Source of the DNA: Vulcanimicrobiota bacterium
Lineage (GTDB): Bacteria > Vulcanimicrobiota > Vulcanimicrobiia > Vulcanimicrobiales > Vulcanimicrobiaceae
Direction of reading: 5' to 3'
Length of the DNA: 64,000 bases
NCBI GenBank assembly: GCA_027459645.1
Contig: DAIDHQ010000028.1
Coordinates: 1-64,000, forward strand
The translations under genes were made by a program, and so were the position numbers. Numbering within the stretch: position 1 is the first letter of the stretch; each line of letters begins with the position of its first letter. This document shows, piece after piece, positions 10,340-17,807 of the stretch. Under the pieces are notes generated by a model. That model saw nothing but the letters and a program-made list of their open reading frames with translations. It made no database searches and had not been told where the DNA came from.

Positions 10340-10843
10340 ATGCCGGGGGGCGAAGCGCAAGTCTCGGGCGAATCCGCCCCCTTAATGGAAGCCAACGCGC
10401 CGCGCATGACGGACGCCCTCTTACCCGTTCTCAACTTGCCCAAAGACGGCCGTTTGCTCAGCTTTGGCGCCGGCGGCGCGATGGCCGCCATGGAGATCGC
10501 CGAGGCCCGCGATGACGTCCTGGTGGTCATCTGCGACACCTCCTATGAGACCACGCGCCGGATCTCCGACCTGGCCCTGGAGCGCGGCTTGCACAACGTC
10601 GTCATCGGCGACTCGCCTGCCGGTCCCCCGGTCGACCGGGCCCTCGTCTTCCAAAGCACCCAAGGCTTGCAAGGGATGGACCTGGTCACCATCCGCACGG
10701 CCATCCTGCCCGGCGGCTATGCCGTCTTCGTCGATTCCAGCGTCGACGGCGCGCAGCTCGCGGAGCAGCTCAAAGCGGTCGGTTACGCGGTAACCGACGT
10801 GCTCGATCCGCTCGGCGACTACACCGTTGTCCGCGCCCGCTAG
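10340..10843 (+). CDS. Small Rossmann-fold, methyltransferase-like protein
   Basis: The start at 10,340 is chosen for the GGAG six bases upstream; a GTG at 10,328 and later ATGs are alternatives. The 167-residue product looks like a compact SAM-methyltransferase or nucleotide-binding Rossmann fold: 'GRLLSFGAGGAMAAMEIAE' as motif I, then 'VLVVICDTS', 'NVVIGDSPAG', 'LPGGYAVFVDSS' and 'DYTVVRAR' as successive strands. No substrate is indicated. It converges with purP copy 1, sharing a 4-bp overlap of the stop codons. Confidence 0.6.
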   Translation: MPGGEAQVSGESAPLMEANAPRMTDALLPVLNLPKDGRLLSFGAGGAMAAMEIAEARDDVLVVICDTSYETTRRISDLALERGLHNVVIGDSPAGPPVDRALVFQSTQGLQGMDLVTIRTAILPGGYAVFVDSSVDGAQLAEQLKAVGYAVTDVLDPLGDYTVVRAR

Positions 10844-11976
10844 GTCAGGATCTCCGCCAGGCGATTGGCATCGCGGGCCATGACCAGCTCCATCGCGATG
10901 CGCTCGCCGACCGAAACGTCGCGCCCCCAGCGGTAGGCCGAATACGGCGTGTAACGCGTTCCCGGCGAGCCCGGGATGCGCAGCGAGACGTCGTAGCAGA
11001 CGAACTGTTTGGGCGGCCCGGCCACGATGATGCACTGCAACGCGAACGGTCCGATCACGCCCGGCGCATGGGCTTCGCGAGCCGCGCGCACAAAGCGCTC
11101 GCCCATCTCGAACGCTTTTTCCAGCGTCGATTCCGTAAGCGTCGCCGCGATGTGTCCCGCTTCTTCCAAGCGCATCGGTACGTTTTTGAGCGCTTCGAAT
11201 ACGGCCGGCGGCACGTTACGAAAGCCCTCGAGATTCGTCTGCCGGCGCGTGTCGGTACCGACCAACTCCAACTCGCCCAAGAGCGGCGAATAAAAAAAGT
11301 TCAAATTGATCGACGGCCCCAGCAAATACTCTTCGATCACCGCGTCGGCCAAGCCGGCCTCCGTGAGCATTCCCTCGCGTATCAGCCGCGCGCTCACCTC
11401 GCGGTACTCTTTCGGCGACGACACCAAGAAGAACGCGCGCTCGAAGCTGATCTTGGCGTGCGGCGCTTTCACCATGACCAATCGGTCGATGTCCTCGGGC
11501 GACGCAAACTGCTGCGGGTGCCGAATGCCGGCTTGCGCCATCAACGCGTATTGGTTGCCCGCTTCGTCGCGCTCTTCGGCGCGCAGCAGATAGCGGTTGC
11601 CGAAGAACGGCACGCGCATGCCGCGTTCGATTCGATCGTAGCTGAATTTTTGATGCAGATAGACTTCGAAGGAACGGTTCGCAACGAAGACCGCATTCGC
11701 GGCCAGCAGTTTTTCTTGCACGCCGTCGTCGAGAATGTCGGGAAATGCCTCGAGCTCCAGCACCTCATCGACGCACCCGCGCGGCACCGGCGACTCGCGC
11801 CGGATGAAGTGCTCGGTGTAGGTGCGTTCGCGCCCCTTGGCGGTCACGACCAAGTTTCGCAGGCCTTGCGTGCGCGCGCCATAGGCAACTTCGAGCGCGG
11901 AATGGCTTCCGATCGAACAGAGGGTTAGGCGCGAACGGTCGTAGCGCGCGAGCGCTTCCGAGACATAGTCAGGCAC
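10840..11976 (-). CDS. purP: PurP-like FAICAR synthetase (formate-dependent), copy 1
   Basis: An ATP-grasp protein of the PurP family: 'LTLCSIGSHSALEVAYGAR' at the N-terminus, 'FFGNRYLLRAEE' and 'YLLGPSINLNFFYSPL' in the core, and 'QCIIVAGPPKQFVCYDVSLRIPGSPGTRY' near the C-terminus (quoted as a pattern). Archaeal PurP converts AICAR to FAICAR with formate and ATP, replacing the transformylase half of PurH. The start is uncertain: GTG at 11,976 gives a sensible N-terminus, while the frame extends to 12,027 inside cydB. This copy is more divergent than copy 2: it lacks the glycine-rich 'GAGGGKGYMF' loop and has 'HAKISFERAFFLV' there instead. It may have a different substrate or reduced activity. 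Confidence 0.8.
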   Translation of the reverse strand: MPDYVSEALARYDRSRLTLCSIGSHSALEVAYGARTQGLRNLVVTAKGRERTYTEHFIRRESPVPRGCVDEVLELEAFPDILDDGVQEKLLAANAVFVANRSFEVYLHQKFSYDRIERGMRVPFFGNRYLLRAEERDEAGNQYALMAQAGIRHPQQFASPEDIDRLVMVKAPHAKISFERAFFLVSSPKEYREVSARLIREGMLTEAGLADAVIEEYLLGPSINLNFFYSPLLGELELVGTDTRRQTNLEGFRNVPPAVFEALKNVPMRLEEAGHIAATLTESTLEKAFEMGERFVRAAREAHAPGVIGPFALQCIIVAGPPKQFVCYDVSLRIPGSPGTRYTPYSAYRWGRDVSVGERIAMELVMARDANRLAEILT

Positions 11977-11987
11977 GATGCGCCCGA

Positions 11988-12971
11988 TTACTCCGCCACA
12001 TGCACCTTGCCTGCCAGCATCCGCCACACGATCGTCCCGTAGACGGCAACGGCCACCAGACCGGCGATCGAGACGCCCAACGCAGATACGAGCGCGGCCG
12101 GAGACGACGAGGCGTCATAGATCGAAAGCCCGGCGCCCGCCGACTGCGGAAATGCGGGCAGCAGATACGGGAAGAGCGTCGCGGCAACCGCCCCCATCTG
12201 CAGCGCCAAAAACGCGCTGCTGATCCCGAAGATCGCCGCTTCGGGGGCGCGCGCGAGGGCGCGCAGCGCCAAGAGCGCTGCAAACGCCAAAACGCCGAAT
12301 GCCACGGCGACGGCTCCGACCGGGTGGGTGAAAAACGTCGCCACGGTCACCAGCACGAAGAGCACCAGCACGACCGGCCAGATGCGCCGCACCGCCATCT
12401 TGGCGCGCTGGTTCAACTCGCCGTCCACGCGAAGCGCCAGAAACGCCGCACCGTGCAGCGCCAGCGCGCCGAGCGCAAAGACCGCGACCAGCAACGCGTA
12501 CCAGTTCAACAAGAACGCGAAGGTGCCGAGAAAATACCCCTGCGCGTCCAGCGGAAGTCCGCGAATCAAATTTCCGAGCGCAACGCCGAAAAATACCACC
12601 AGCAGCGCGCTCGACAAGAAAAAGATCGCATCCCAGAACTGTCGCCACATCCGGTTCGGATAATGGTCGCGCAGTTCCAGCGAGATGCCGCGTCCCATCA
12701 AGAGCCACAGCACCACGATGAAGGGCAGATAGAATCCCGAAAACGAGGCGGCATATGCGCGCGGAAAGAGCGCGAACAAAATGCCGCCGCCGGCGATGAG
12801 GCACACCTCGTTGCCGTTCCAAAACGGTCCAATCGCCTGCATCGCGGCCAAACGCTGGCGCTCGTTGCGCGCGACGAACGGCGCGATTGCGGCGACGCCC
12901 AAATCGTAGCCGTCGAGCAGCACGTACGCGGTCAGAATCACGGCGATTACGACAAACGCGGCGACGTTCAT
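11988..12971 (-). CDS. cydB: Cytochrome bd-type ubiquinol oxidase subunit II
   Basis: The start is the ATG at 12,971, which overlaps the cydA stop by 4 bp (ATGA); the open frame upstream of it is antisense-like filler. The N-terminal helix 'AVILTAYVLLDGYDLGV' and 'GPFWNGNEVCLIAGGG' are CydB signatures. About eight to nine membrane helices are predicted over 327 residues. With CydA it forms the high-affinity quinol oxidase that reduces O2 to water. Confidence 0.95.
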   Translation of the reverse strand: MNVAAFVVIAVILTAYVLLDGYDLGVAAIAPFVARNERQRLAAMQAIGPFWNGNEVCLIAGGGILFALFPRAYAASFSGFYLPFIVVLWLLMGRGISLELRDHYPNRMWRQFWDAIFFLSSALLVVFFGVALGNLIRGLPLDAQGYFLGTFAFLLNWYALLVAVFALGALALHGAAFLALRVDGELNQRAKMAVRRIWPVVLVLFVLVTVATFFTHPVGAVAVAFGVLAFAALLALRALARAPEAAIFGISSAFLALQMGAVAATLFPYLLPAFPQSAGAGLSIYDASSSPAALVSALGVSIAGLVAVAVYGTIVWRMLAGKVHVAE

Positions 12972-14326
12972 GAAACCGCCTCCACGCTGCCTTCGCGTAC
13001 CTGCGCCTCGCCGCTCGGGCCGATCCCGATCTCGCGGAGCACGAGATAGATGAAGAGTACGCCCAGAATGAAGTACATGCCGACGAAACCGATCAGCGTG
13101 AAGATCGTCTCGCCCGTCACGACGGTCGGCGAGGCGGCCGAAGCGGTTTTCATCAAGCCGTACACGATCCACGGCTGGCGCCCGACTTCAGTCGTCGTCC
13201 AACCCGCTTCATTCGCAATGTAGGGAAACGGCATCGCGAGCATCATCAGCCACAGCATCCACCGCGTCTGAAACAACCGCTTACGCCATAACAGCAGCGC
13301 CGCAACCGCGGCAATCGTTACGAAGATCGTGCCGAGCCCCACCATTACGTGATAGGCGTAGTACGTCAGTTCAACGGGCGGCCACAACTCGGTTGCATAC
13401 GCGCTGAGCCCCTTCACGTTCGCATCGAAGTTGCCGTAGGCGAGAAAGCTCAAGATGTTCGGAACGAAGACCGGGTCGATCAACGATTTGTTCTGCAGGT
13501 CGGGCATGCCGATGATCGCCAGGGGCGCGCCCTTCGTCGATTCGAACAAGCCTTCCATCGCCGCAAGCTTCACGGGTTGGTATTGCGTGACGTTTTTGCT
13601 GTTGCCGTCGCCGGTCGGGAAAATCACCAGCATCGAAAAGACGATCGCCACGATCGTGCCCAAGTGCACGAAGCGCCGTGCGATCGCTTCTTCGCGTCCG
13701 GCGAGCAGATAGTACGCGCCGACGCCCGCCACCACGAATCCGCCGGTCACGAGCGCGCCCGCGAGGACGTGCGTGTATTGCCACCAAGCAAAGGGCGAGA
13801 GCAAGACCGCCGCAAGATTTCCCATCTGCAGCGATCCATCCGATGCGACCACGTATCCCACGGGATGCTGCATCCATGCGTCGGTCGCCACGATGAAAAA
13901 GCCCGACAACCACGATCCCAGCCAAACCATCACGCCGGCGACGGCCTGCAGCTTGTTCGGAATGCGCCCGCGATTGTAAAAGAGCGCACCAAGAAAGATC
14001 GACTCCAGGAAGAACGCATACACGCCTTCCATCGCGAGCGGCTGCCCGACGACGGCGCCGGCTTTGGCCGAAAACGCCGCCCAATTCGTTCCGAACTGGA
14101 ACTCCATCGGGATGCCGGTCACGACGCCGATCGCAAAGTTGATCGTGAAGATTTTCGTCCAAAACGCCGCGGCTCGCGCGCGTTCCTCGTCTTGCGTCCG
14201 GTACGCGCGCACGGTGAACCACGCGACGAACGGCGCCAATCCCATCGTCGTGATGGGAAACAGGTAATGGAACATGATCGTAAAGGCGAATTGCAGCCGA
14301 TCGGCTAGAACGACGTCCATCGACAC
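12968..14326 (-). CDS. cydA: Cytochrome bd-type ubiquinol oxidase subunit I
   Basis: The 452-residue subunit has the heme-binding N-terminus 'ADRLQFAFTIMFHYLFP' (axial His), 'GIPMEFQFGTNW' and the quinol-site region 'GDGNSKNVTQYQPVKLAAMEG'. The length indicates the short Q-loop class rather than the E. coli long form. It is the first gene of cydAB, which has no visible cydX-like gene after cydB, although a 30-residue peptide could be missed. Confidence 0.96.
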   Translation of the reverse strand: MSMDVVLADRLQFAFTIMFHYLFPITTMGLAPFVAWFTVRAYRTQDEERARAAAFWTKIFTINFAIGVVTGIPMEFQFGTNWAAFSAKAGAVVGQPLAMEGVYAFFLESIFLGALFYNRGRIPNKLQAVAGVMVWLGSWLSGFFIVATDAWMQHPVGYVVASDGSLQMGNLAAVLLSPFAWWQYTHVLAGALVTGGFVVAGVGAYYLLAGREEAIARRFVHLGTIVAIVFSMLVIFPTGDGNSKNVTQYQPVKLAAMEGLFESTKGAPLAIIGMPDLQNKSLIDPVFVPNILSFLAYGNFDANVKGLSAYATELWPPVELTYYAYHVMVGLGTIFVTIAAVAALLLWRKRLFQTRWMLWLMMLAMPFPYIANEAGWTTTEVGRQPWIVYGLMKTASAASPTVVTGETIFTLIGFVGMYFILGVLFIYLVLREIGIGPSGEAQVREGSVEAVS

Positions 14327-14355
14327 CTCCGCGTCATCGTGCGTCTTCGCCTATG

Positions 14356-15636
14356 CTACGTCGAACTGCTTCCCGCCGTTAAGACCTTTCGCGCTTGGGG
14401 CGAGTCCTGGTACTCCACCGTCAGAATCGAACGCAGCCGCTTCTCGGCTGCTTGAACCTTGGGCGTATCCATGCGCTGCAGCGTCTGGATCGACTCCAGC
14501 AGAATCTTCGGCAGATCCCGGTCGCGCGGATAGACCTTCTGCATCGATTCGACCGCATTCACGACCAGCAGCGCCGGCCCGGCCTCGCGGTTGCCGTACT
14601 TATAGTTCAACATGATGTTGATGTGCTTGAGCTCGTTCTCGATGCCGAGAATCGAATAGCCCATCCGGCCGAAGTATTCGTCCGCGGGCGCAAGCGTCGT
14701 CAGGTAGACGTCGCGCGGCACGGCGTGCACGCTTGCGATCACCATGGGCGAGGTGAGATTCTTCAGGCGTAATTCTATCGTATGCGCGTTTGCCTGATCG
14801 CCGGCCGACGCGCCCGCGAGCGTGCCCGCATCGGCCATCTCGACCGCGCGCATGAATTCCGGCCCATAGCTCGTCGGCAGATGCGCCAGCGGAAAGTTCG
14901 CTTTTGCCGCGCGCTGGAACGCGAGCGTCCGCCAAGAAGTATCTCCGGTCAATAAATAGCCGCGCCAGTCGGCTTCGACTTGCTGCAGCAACGCGTTCAC
15001 GTCGCCCGGATAGGTCTTCACGTTTGCCGCGGCATCGCTGTCGGCAAGCTGCGCCAAACGCTCGGGATGCTCTTCGGAATTCACACGCTCGAGCAACCCC
15101 GCCGCATCCTTCTGCAGCTGCGGATCGGACGAATGTTGCTGCACCCAGATCGACGCTTCGCGCACGTACCACGCCGCGGCGTCATGGTTGGTCAGCGGGT
15201 TGTAGTGCAATCCCGCTCCCACTTGCACCGTCAGCGTCGCCAGTTCGCCATAGGCCGGATCGTTCGGCCGCTGCAGCGAGTACGCGCGCCCGGCGTTAAA
15301 GATGGTCGCGAGATACCGCTCCTGGTAGCTGAACGCCCAGTTGTGCGTGCCCGCCTTGTCGTACGCCGCCTTCATCTGCGCGTAGAGTACCTGCGGGTCG
15401 ACCTCGATCGTCGCCCTCGCCGCAATCGGCAAACAACTACTCGCGAGGAGGGCGATAAGCGCAAGCGTTCTTGAGATCGGCAGCAACCATTTCTGCCCGG
15501 TCGCCGTTCCTCGCTTTTCCCTCCTGGAAAAGCTCCTACTGCCTTCCTCGCGGCTCTCGCCATCCTGGCTCCGCCGCTCGTTCAGAGCCGCCCAGGCAAA
15601 AACGGTCACTGCCGATCTAAAGAACGCTCGTATCAT
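14356..15636 (-). CDS. Secreted alpha-helical protein of unknown function
   Basis: The product has a clear signal-peptide-like stretch 'ISRTLALIALLASSCLPIAARA' around residues 54-76 of the full frame. About 340 residues of mainly helical, Gln/Ala-rich sequence follow, with repeated 'YLATIFNAGRAYSL'-type segments resembling tetratricopeptide-like helical pairs. The ATG at 15,636 overlaps the purP stop by 20 bp, but residues 17-50 are encoded by a dispersed hairpin repeat (copy C). The real start may therefore be the TTG at 15,486, directly before the signal peptide. No family is recognised. Confidence 0.65.
   Translation of the reverse strand: MIRAFFRSAVTVFAWAALNERRSQDGESREEGSRSFSRREKRGTATGQKWLLPISRTLALIALLASSCLPIAARATIEVDPQVLYAQMKAAYDKAGTHNWAFSYQERYLATIFNAGRAYSLQRPNDPAYGELATLTVQVGAGLHYNPLTNHDAAAWYVREASIWVQQHSSDPQLQKDAAGLLERVNSEEHPERLAQLADSDAAANVKTYPGDVNALLQQVEADWRGYLLTGDTSWRTLAFQRAAKANFPLAHLPTSYGPEFMRAVEMADAGTLAGASAGDQANAHTIELRLKNLTSPMVIASVHAVPRDVYLTTLAPADEYFGRMGYSILGIENELKHINIMLNYKYGNREAGPALLVVNAVESMQKVYPRDRDLPKILLESIQTLQRMDTPKVQAAEKRLRSILTVEYQDSPQARKVLTAGSSST
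15497..15600 (-). repeat. Dispersed covarying-hairpin repeat, copy C
   Basis: Read on the minus strand it has the same layout as copy B: GCTCTGAACGAGCG, GGAGCCAGGATGGCGAGA, CGCGAGGAAGGCAGTAGGAGC, then the stem TTTTCC-aggag-GGAAAA closed by GC/GC and a shorter right flank. It lies inside the 5' part of the open frame of the secreted protein, before its signal peptide. Confidence 0.75.
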
Positions 15637-16639
15637 CTAATACTAAACGCAAGTTGTTGGTCAAAAGTGCGTTCTTGATTTCGCGCGCGATGCGGCGGCC
15701 CGTGGACATCGGCTCGGAGTAATTCAGGTACGAATACGGCGAACCGTCGATGAAGAGGTTCGTTCCGGCCACGATCCGGGCGGAGATTTCCATAACGTAG
15801 AATTGCATGTCGGGCGTGATAATCGTCTCGATGCAGAACGCGCCGAAGAGTCCCTTCGGCCCGGCGATTTCCTTGCTGACTCGTACCACGTTCTCGCCCA
15901 TCCGTAACGCCTCGGCCAGCATCGATTCCCGCAGGCTCACGGGCTGATTGCCGACGACGACGTACGAAGGGCTGACGTCCATGCCTTCCTGAGCGTTGGC
16001 CGGGATGCGTCCGAGCGAATCGACGTTCGTTTCGTAACGGCGGTCCATCGACATGATTTCCAAGCGGTCGTTCAGCGGCGAATAGAAATAGTGGATGTAG
16101 AGCGGAACGCCGATGATGTATTCCTGAATCGTGTAGGCCTTCTTCAGCTCTTTCGAACGCAGCTCGAAATCTTGCGCGTCGCGAATGAACATGTAGCCCT
16201 TGCCGCCGCCCGCGCCGTAGAGTTTCACGATCACGGGGCGATCGATTTCGGCGCCGGTTTTGAATTGCCGCGGCATCAAGATGCCCGCGCTCGTCAGCCA
16301 GTCGCGCTGCAGTTCGCGGCTGGCTTCCCAATCCAGCACCGCTTTGTTGCCGAAATAGGGAATCGTCATCTTCTTGTGTTCGTCGAGCGATAAATACGCG
16401 ACGAACGAGCCGTGCGGCACGATGATGACCTTGCGCTTCTCGAGTTCCGGCACAAGTCCGGGAAACTCCGAGTACGATTCGACGCCGATGACTTCGTCAA
16501 CGAACGCGAACGATTTATAGAGCCGTTCGGTGTCGCGATTGGCGACGGCGAGCGTCTTAAAGCCTTCGTCGTGCGCGCCTTTGAGAATTTGGAGCGCCGA
16601 GTGCGAGCCCAGGGTAGCTATCGTATACTGGCGATTCAT
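15617..16639 (-). CDS. purP: PurP-type FAICAR synthetase (formate-dependent), copy 2
   Basis: A 340-residue ATP-grasp enzyme of archaeal PurP type. It contains 'TIATLGSHSALQILKGA' at the N-terminus, the nucleotide loop 'VIVKLYGAGGGKGYMFI' near residue 145, 'QEYIIGVPLYIHYFYSPL' and the C-terminal 'FYVMEISARIVAGTNLF' with the metal/phosphate residues. It would formylate AICAR using free formate and ATP. Its place at the end of purC-purL-purQ-purS, overlapping purS by one base, strongly supports a working role in the purine pathway. No purH is seen in this window. Confidence 0.92.
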   Translation of the reverse strand: MNRQYTIATLGSHSALQILKGAHDEGFKTLAVANRDTERLYKSFAFVDEVIGVESYSEFPGLVPELEKRKVIIVPHGSFVAYLSLDEHKKMTIPYFGNKAVLDWEASRELQRDWLTSAGILMPRQFKTGAEIDRPVIVKLYGAGGGKGYMFIRDAQDFELRSKELKKAYTIQEYIIGVPLYIHYFYSPLNDRLEIMSMDRRYETNVDSLGRIPANAQEGMDVSPSYVVVGNQPVSLRESMLAEALRMGENVVRVSKEIAGPKGLFGAFCIETIITPDMQFYVMEISARIVAGTNLFIDGSPYSYLNYSEPMSTGRRIAREIKNALLTNNLRLVLDDTSVL

Positions 16640-17043
16640 CAGAGCGTTCCTTCGCGGGTTTGGTAGCGGGCCGTTTCGATGGCCGGATTACACAGCAGCG
16701 ATGTGGTGGCGCGTTCGAGCGTCTCGCGATCGACGGGCGCCCCGGCCCGATTCAAGAGCCGCCAGCCCACGTAGCGTCCCGGCGGTGCATGATGCTCCGC
16801 GATCCACACTTCACCCGGGCGCGGTTGCGCGACGCCGAGGTCCGTCAAACGGTGTTTGTTCGGATTAAAGACACGTTCGTCGCGTTCGATCCGTCGCAGC
16901 GCATCTTCCCCTGCATCGTCGATGATGAGAATGTCGTTGCGTTCCACGCGCGCGACGTCGATGCCCAACCGTTGCAGGGTCGTCAAGGTCGTATAGGCGG
17001 CGTTGTCGGGAATCTTCAACCCGATCGCGATCGCGCGGCTCAC
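16639..17043 (-). CDS. purS: Divergent PurS-like FGAM synthase subunit
   Basis: Located between purQ and purP, where purS is expected. The last residues 'LLCNPAIETARY' match the PurS C-terminal pattern 'LLANPVIE', and the N-terminus 'AIAIGLKIPDNAAYTTLTTLQRLG' fits the first strand and helix. The protein is 134 residues rather than about 80-85, with an inserted middle region (about residues 55-110, 'FNPNKHRLTDLG...GEVWIAEHHAPPGRYVGWRLL'). It starts with GTG overlapping the purQ stop (GTGA). PurS normally bridges PurQ and PurL and channels ammonia; the insertion may be lineage-specific. Confidence 0.7.
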   Translation of the reverse strand: MSRAIAIGLKIPDNAAYTTLTTLQRLGIDVARVERNDILIIDDAGEDALRRIERDERVFNPNKHRLTDLGVAQPRPGEVWIAEHHAPPGRYVGWRLLNRAGAPVDRETLERATTSLLCNPAIETARYQTREGTL

Positions 17044-17807
17044 CGGTTCACCCCCATCACGAAGCTGCGGAAGAACAGCGCGCCACCCGAAGGTTCGAGA
17101 ATGCCCGCGCGCCCGCGCCGATCGGGATGATTGAACGCCCAGCCGTCGCGTTCGGGATGGGGCATGATCGCCAGGACGTTACCTTGGGCGTTAACCAGCG
17201 CGGCGGCGCCGAGCGCCGATTGGTTCGGAATTGCACTTGCGTCCACGCTGCCGTCGCGGTGCGCGTAGACGAAGGCGACGTGGCCCCCGCGTTCGATCTG
17301 CGCCAAATGCGCTTCGTCGGCGGCCAAACGGCCTTCACCGTGCGCGGCCCACGCCGGAATCAACTCGCCATCTTTTAGGCCGGCGGTAATCGGCGAACGC
17401 TTGGGTTCGATCGCCAGCTTCACCCACACGTGCCGGCAGATAAAATGCGGTACGGGACCGTTACGCGTAAACGCGGCGGTCGGCCGGCGCACGGTACCCG
17501 TGCCCGGAACGAGTCCCGCTTCTAAAAGAATCTGCGCGCCGTTGCAAACGCCCAACACCAGTTTGCCGGCCTGCGCGCCGTCGATCACGGCATCCATCAT
17601 CTCGTCGTGCGCGGCGATCGCGCCCGCGCGAATGCGATCTTCGTAGGCAAAGCCGCCCGGCAGCACGTACGCATCGAACTGCGGCAGCAGCTTCGCGCGG
17701 CTCCAATGCACCAAATGCGCGTCGCCGCCGCAGTCGCGCAGCAGCCGCAGCGTCTCTTCTTCGGAATTCGTGCCCGGAAATACGAGCACGGCGATGCGCT
17801 TGCTCAC
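17040..17807 (-). CDS. purQ: FGAM synthase glutaminase subunit
   Basis: A class I glutamine amidotransferase of 255 residues with 'VLVFPGTNSEEETLRLL' at the N-terminus, the nucleophile in 'LGVCNGAQILLEAGL' and 'IMPHPERDGW' near the C-terminus. The GTG at 17,807 is chosen because GGAGG lies seven bases upstream and it forms a GTGA overlap with the purL stop. It supplies ammonia to PurL. Confidence 0.96.
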   Translation of the reverse strand: MSKRIAVLVFPGTNSEEETLRLLRDCGGDAHLVHWSRAKLLPQFDAYVLPGGFAYEDRIRAGAIAAHDEMMDAVIDGAQAGKLVLGVCNGAQILLEAGLVPGTGTVRRPTAAFTRNGPVPHFICRHVWVKLAIEPKRSPITAGLKDGELIPAWAAHGEGRLAADEAHLAQIERGGHVAFVYAHRDGSVDASAIPNQSALGAAALVNAQGNVLAIMPHPERDGWAFNHPDRRGRAGILEPSGGALFFRSFVMGVNR

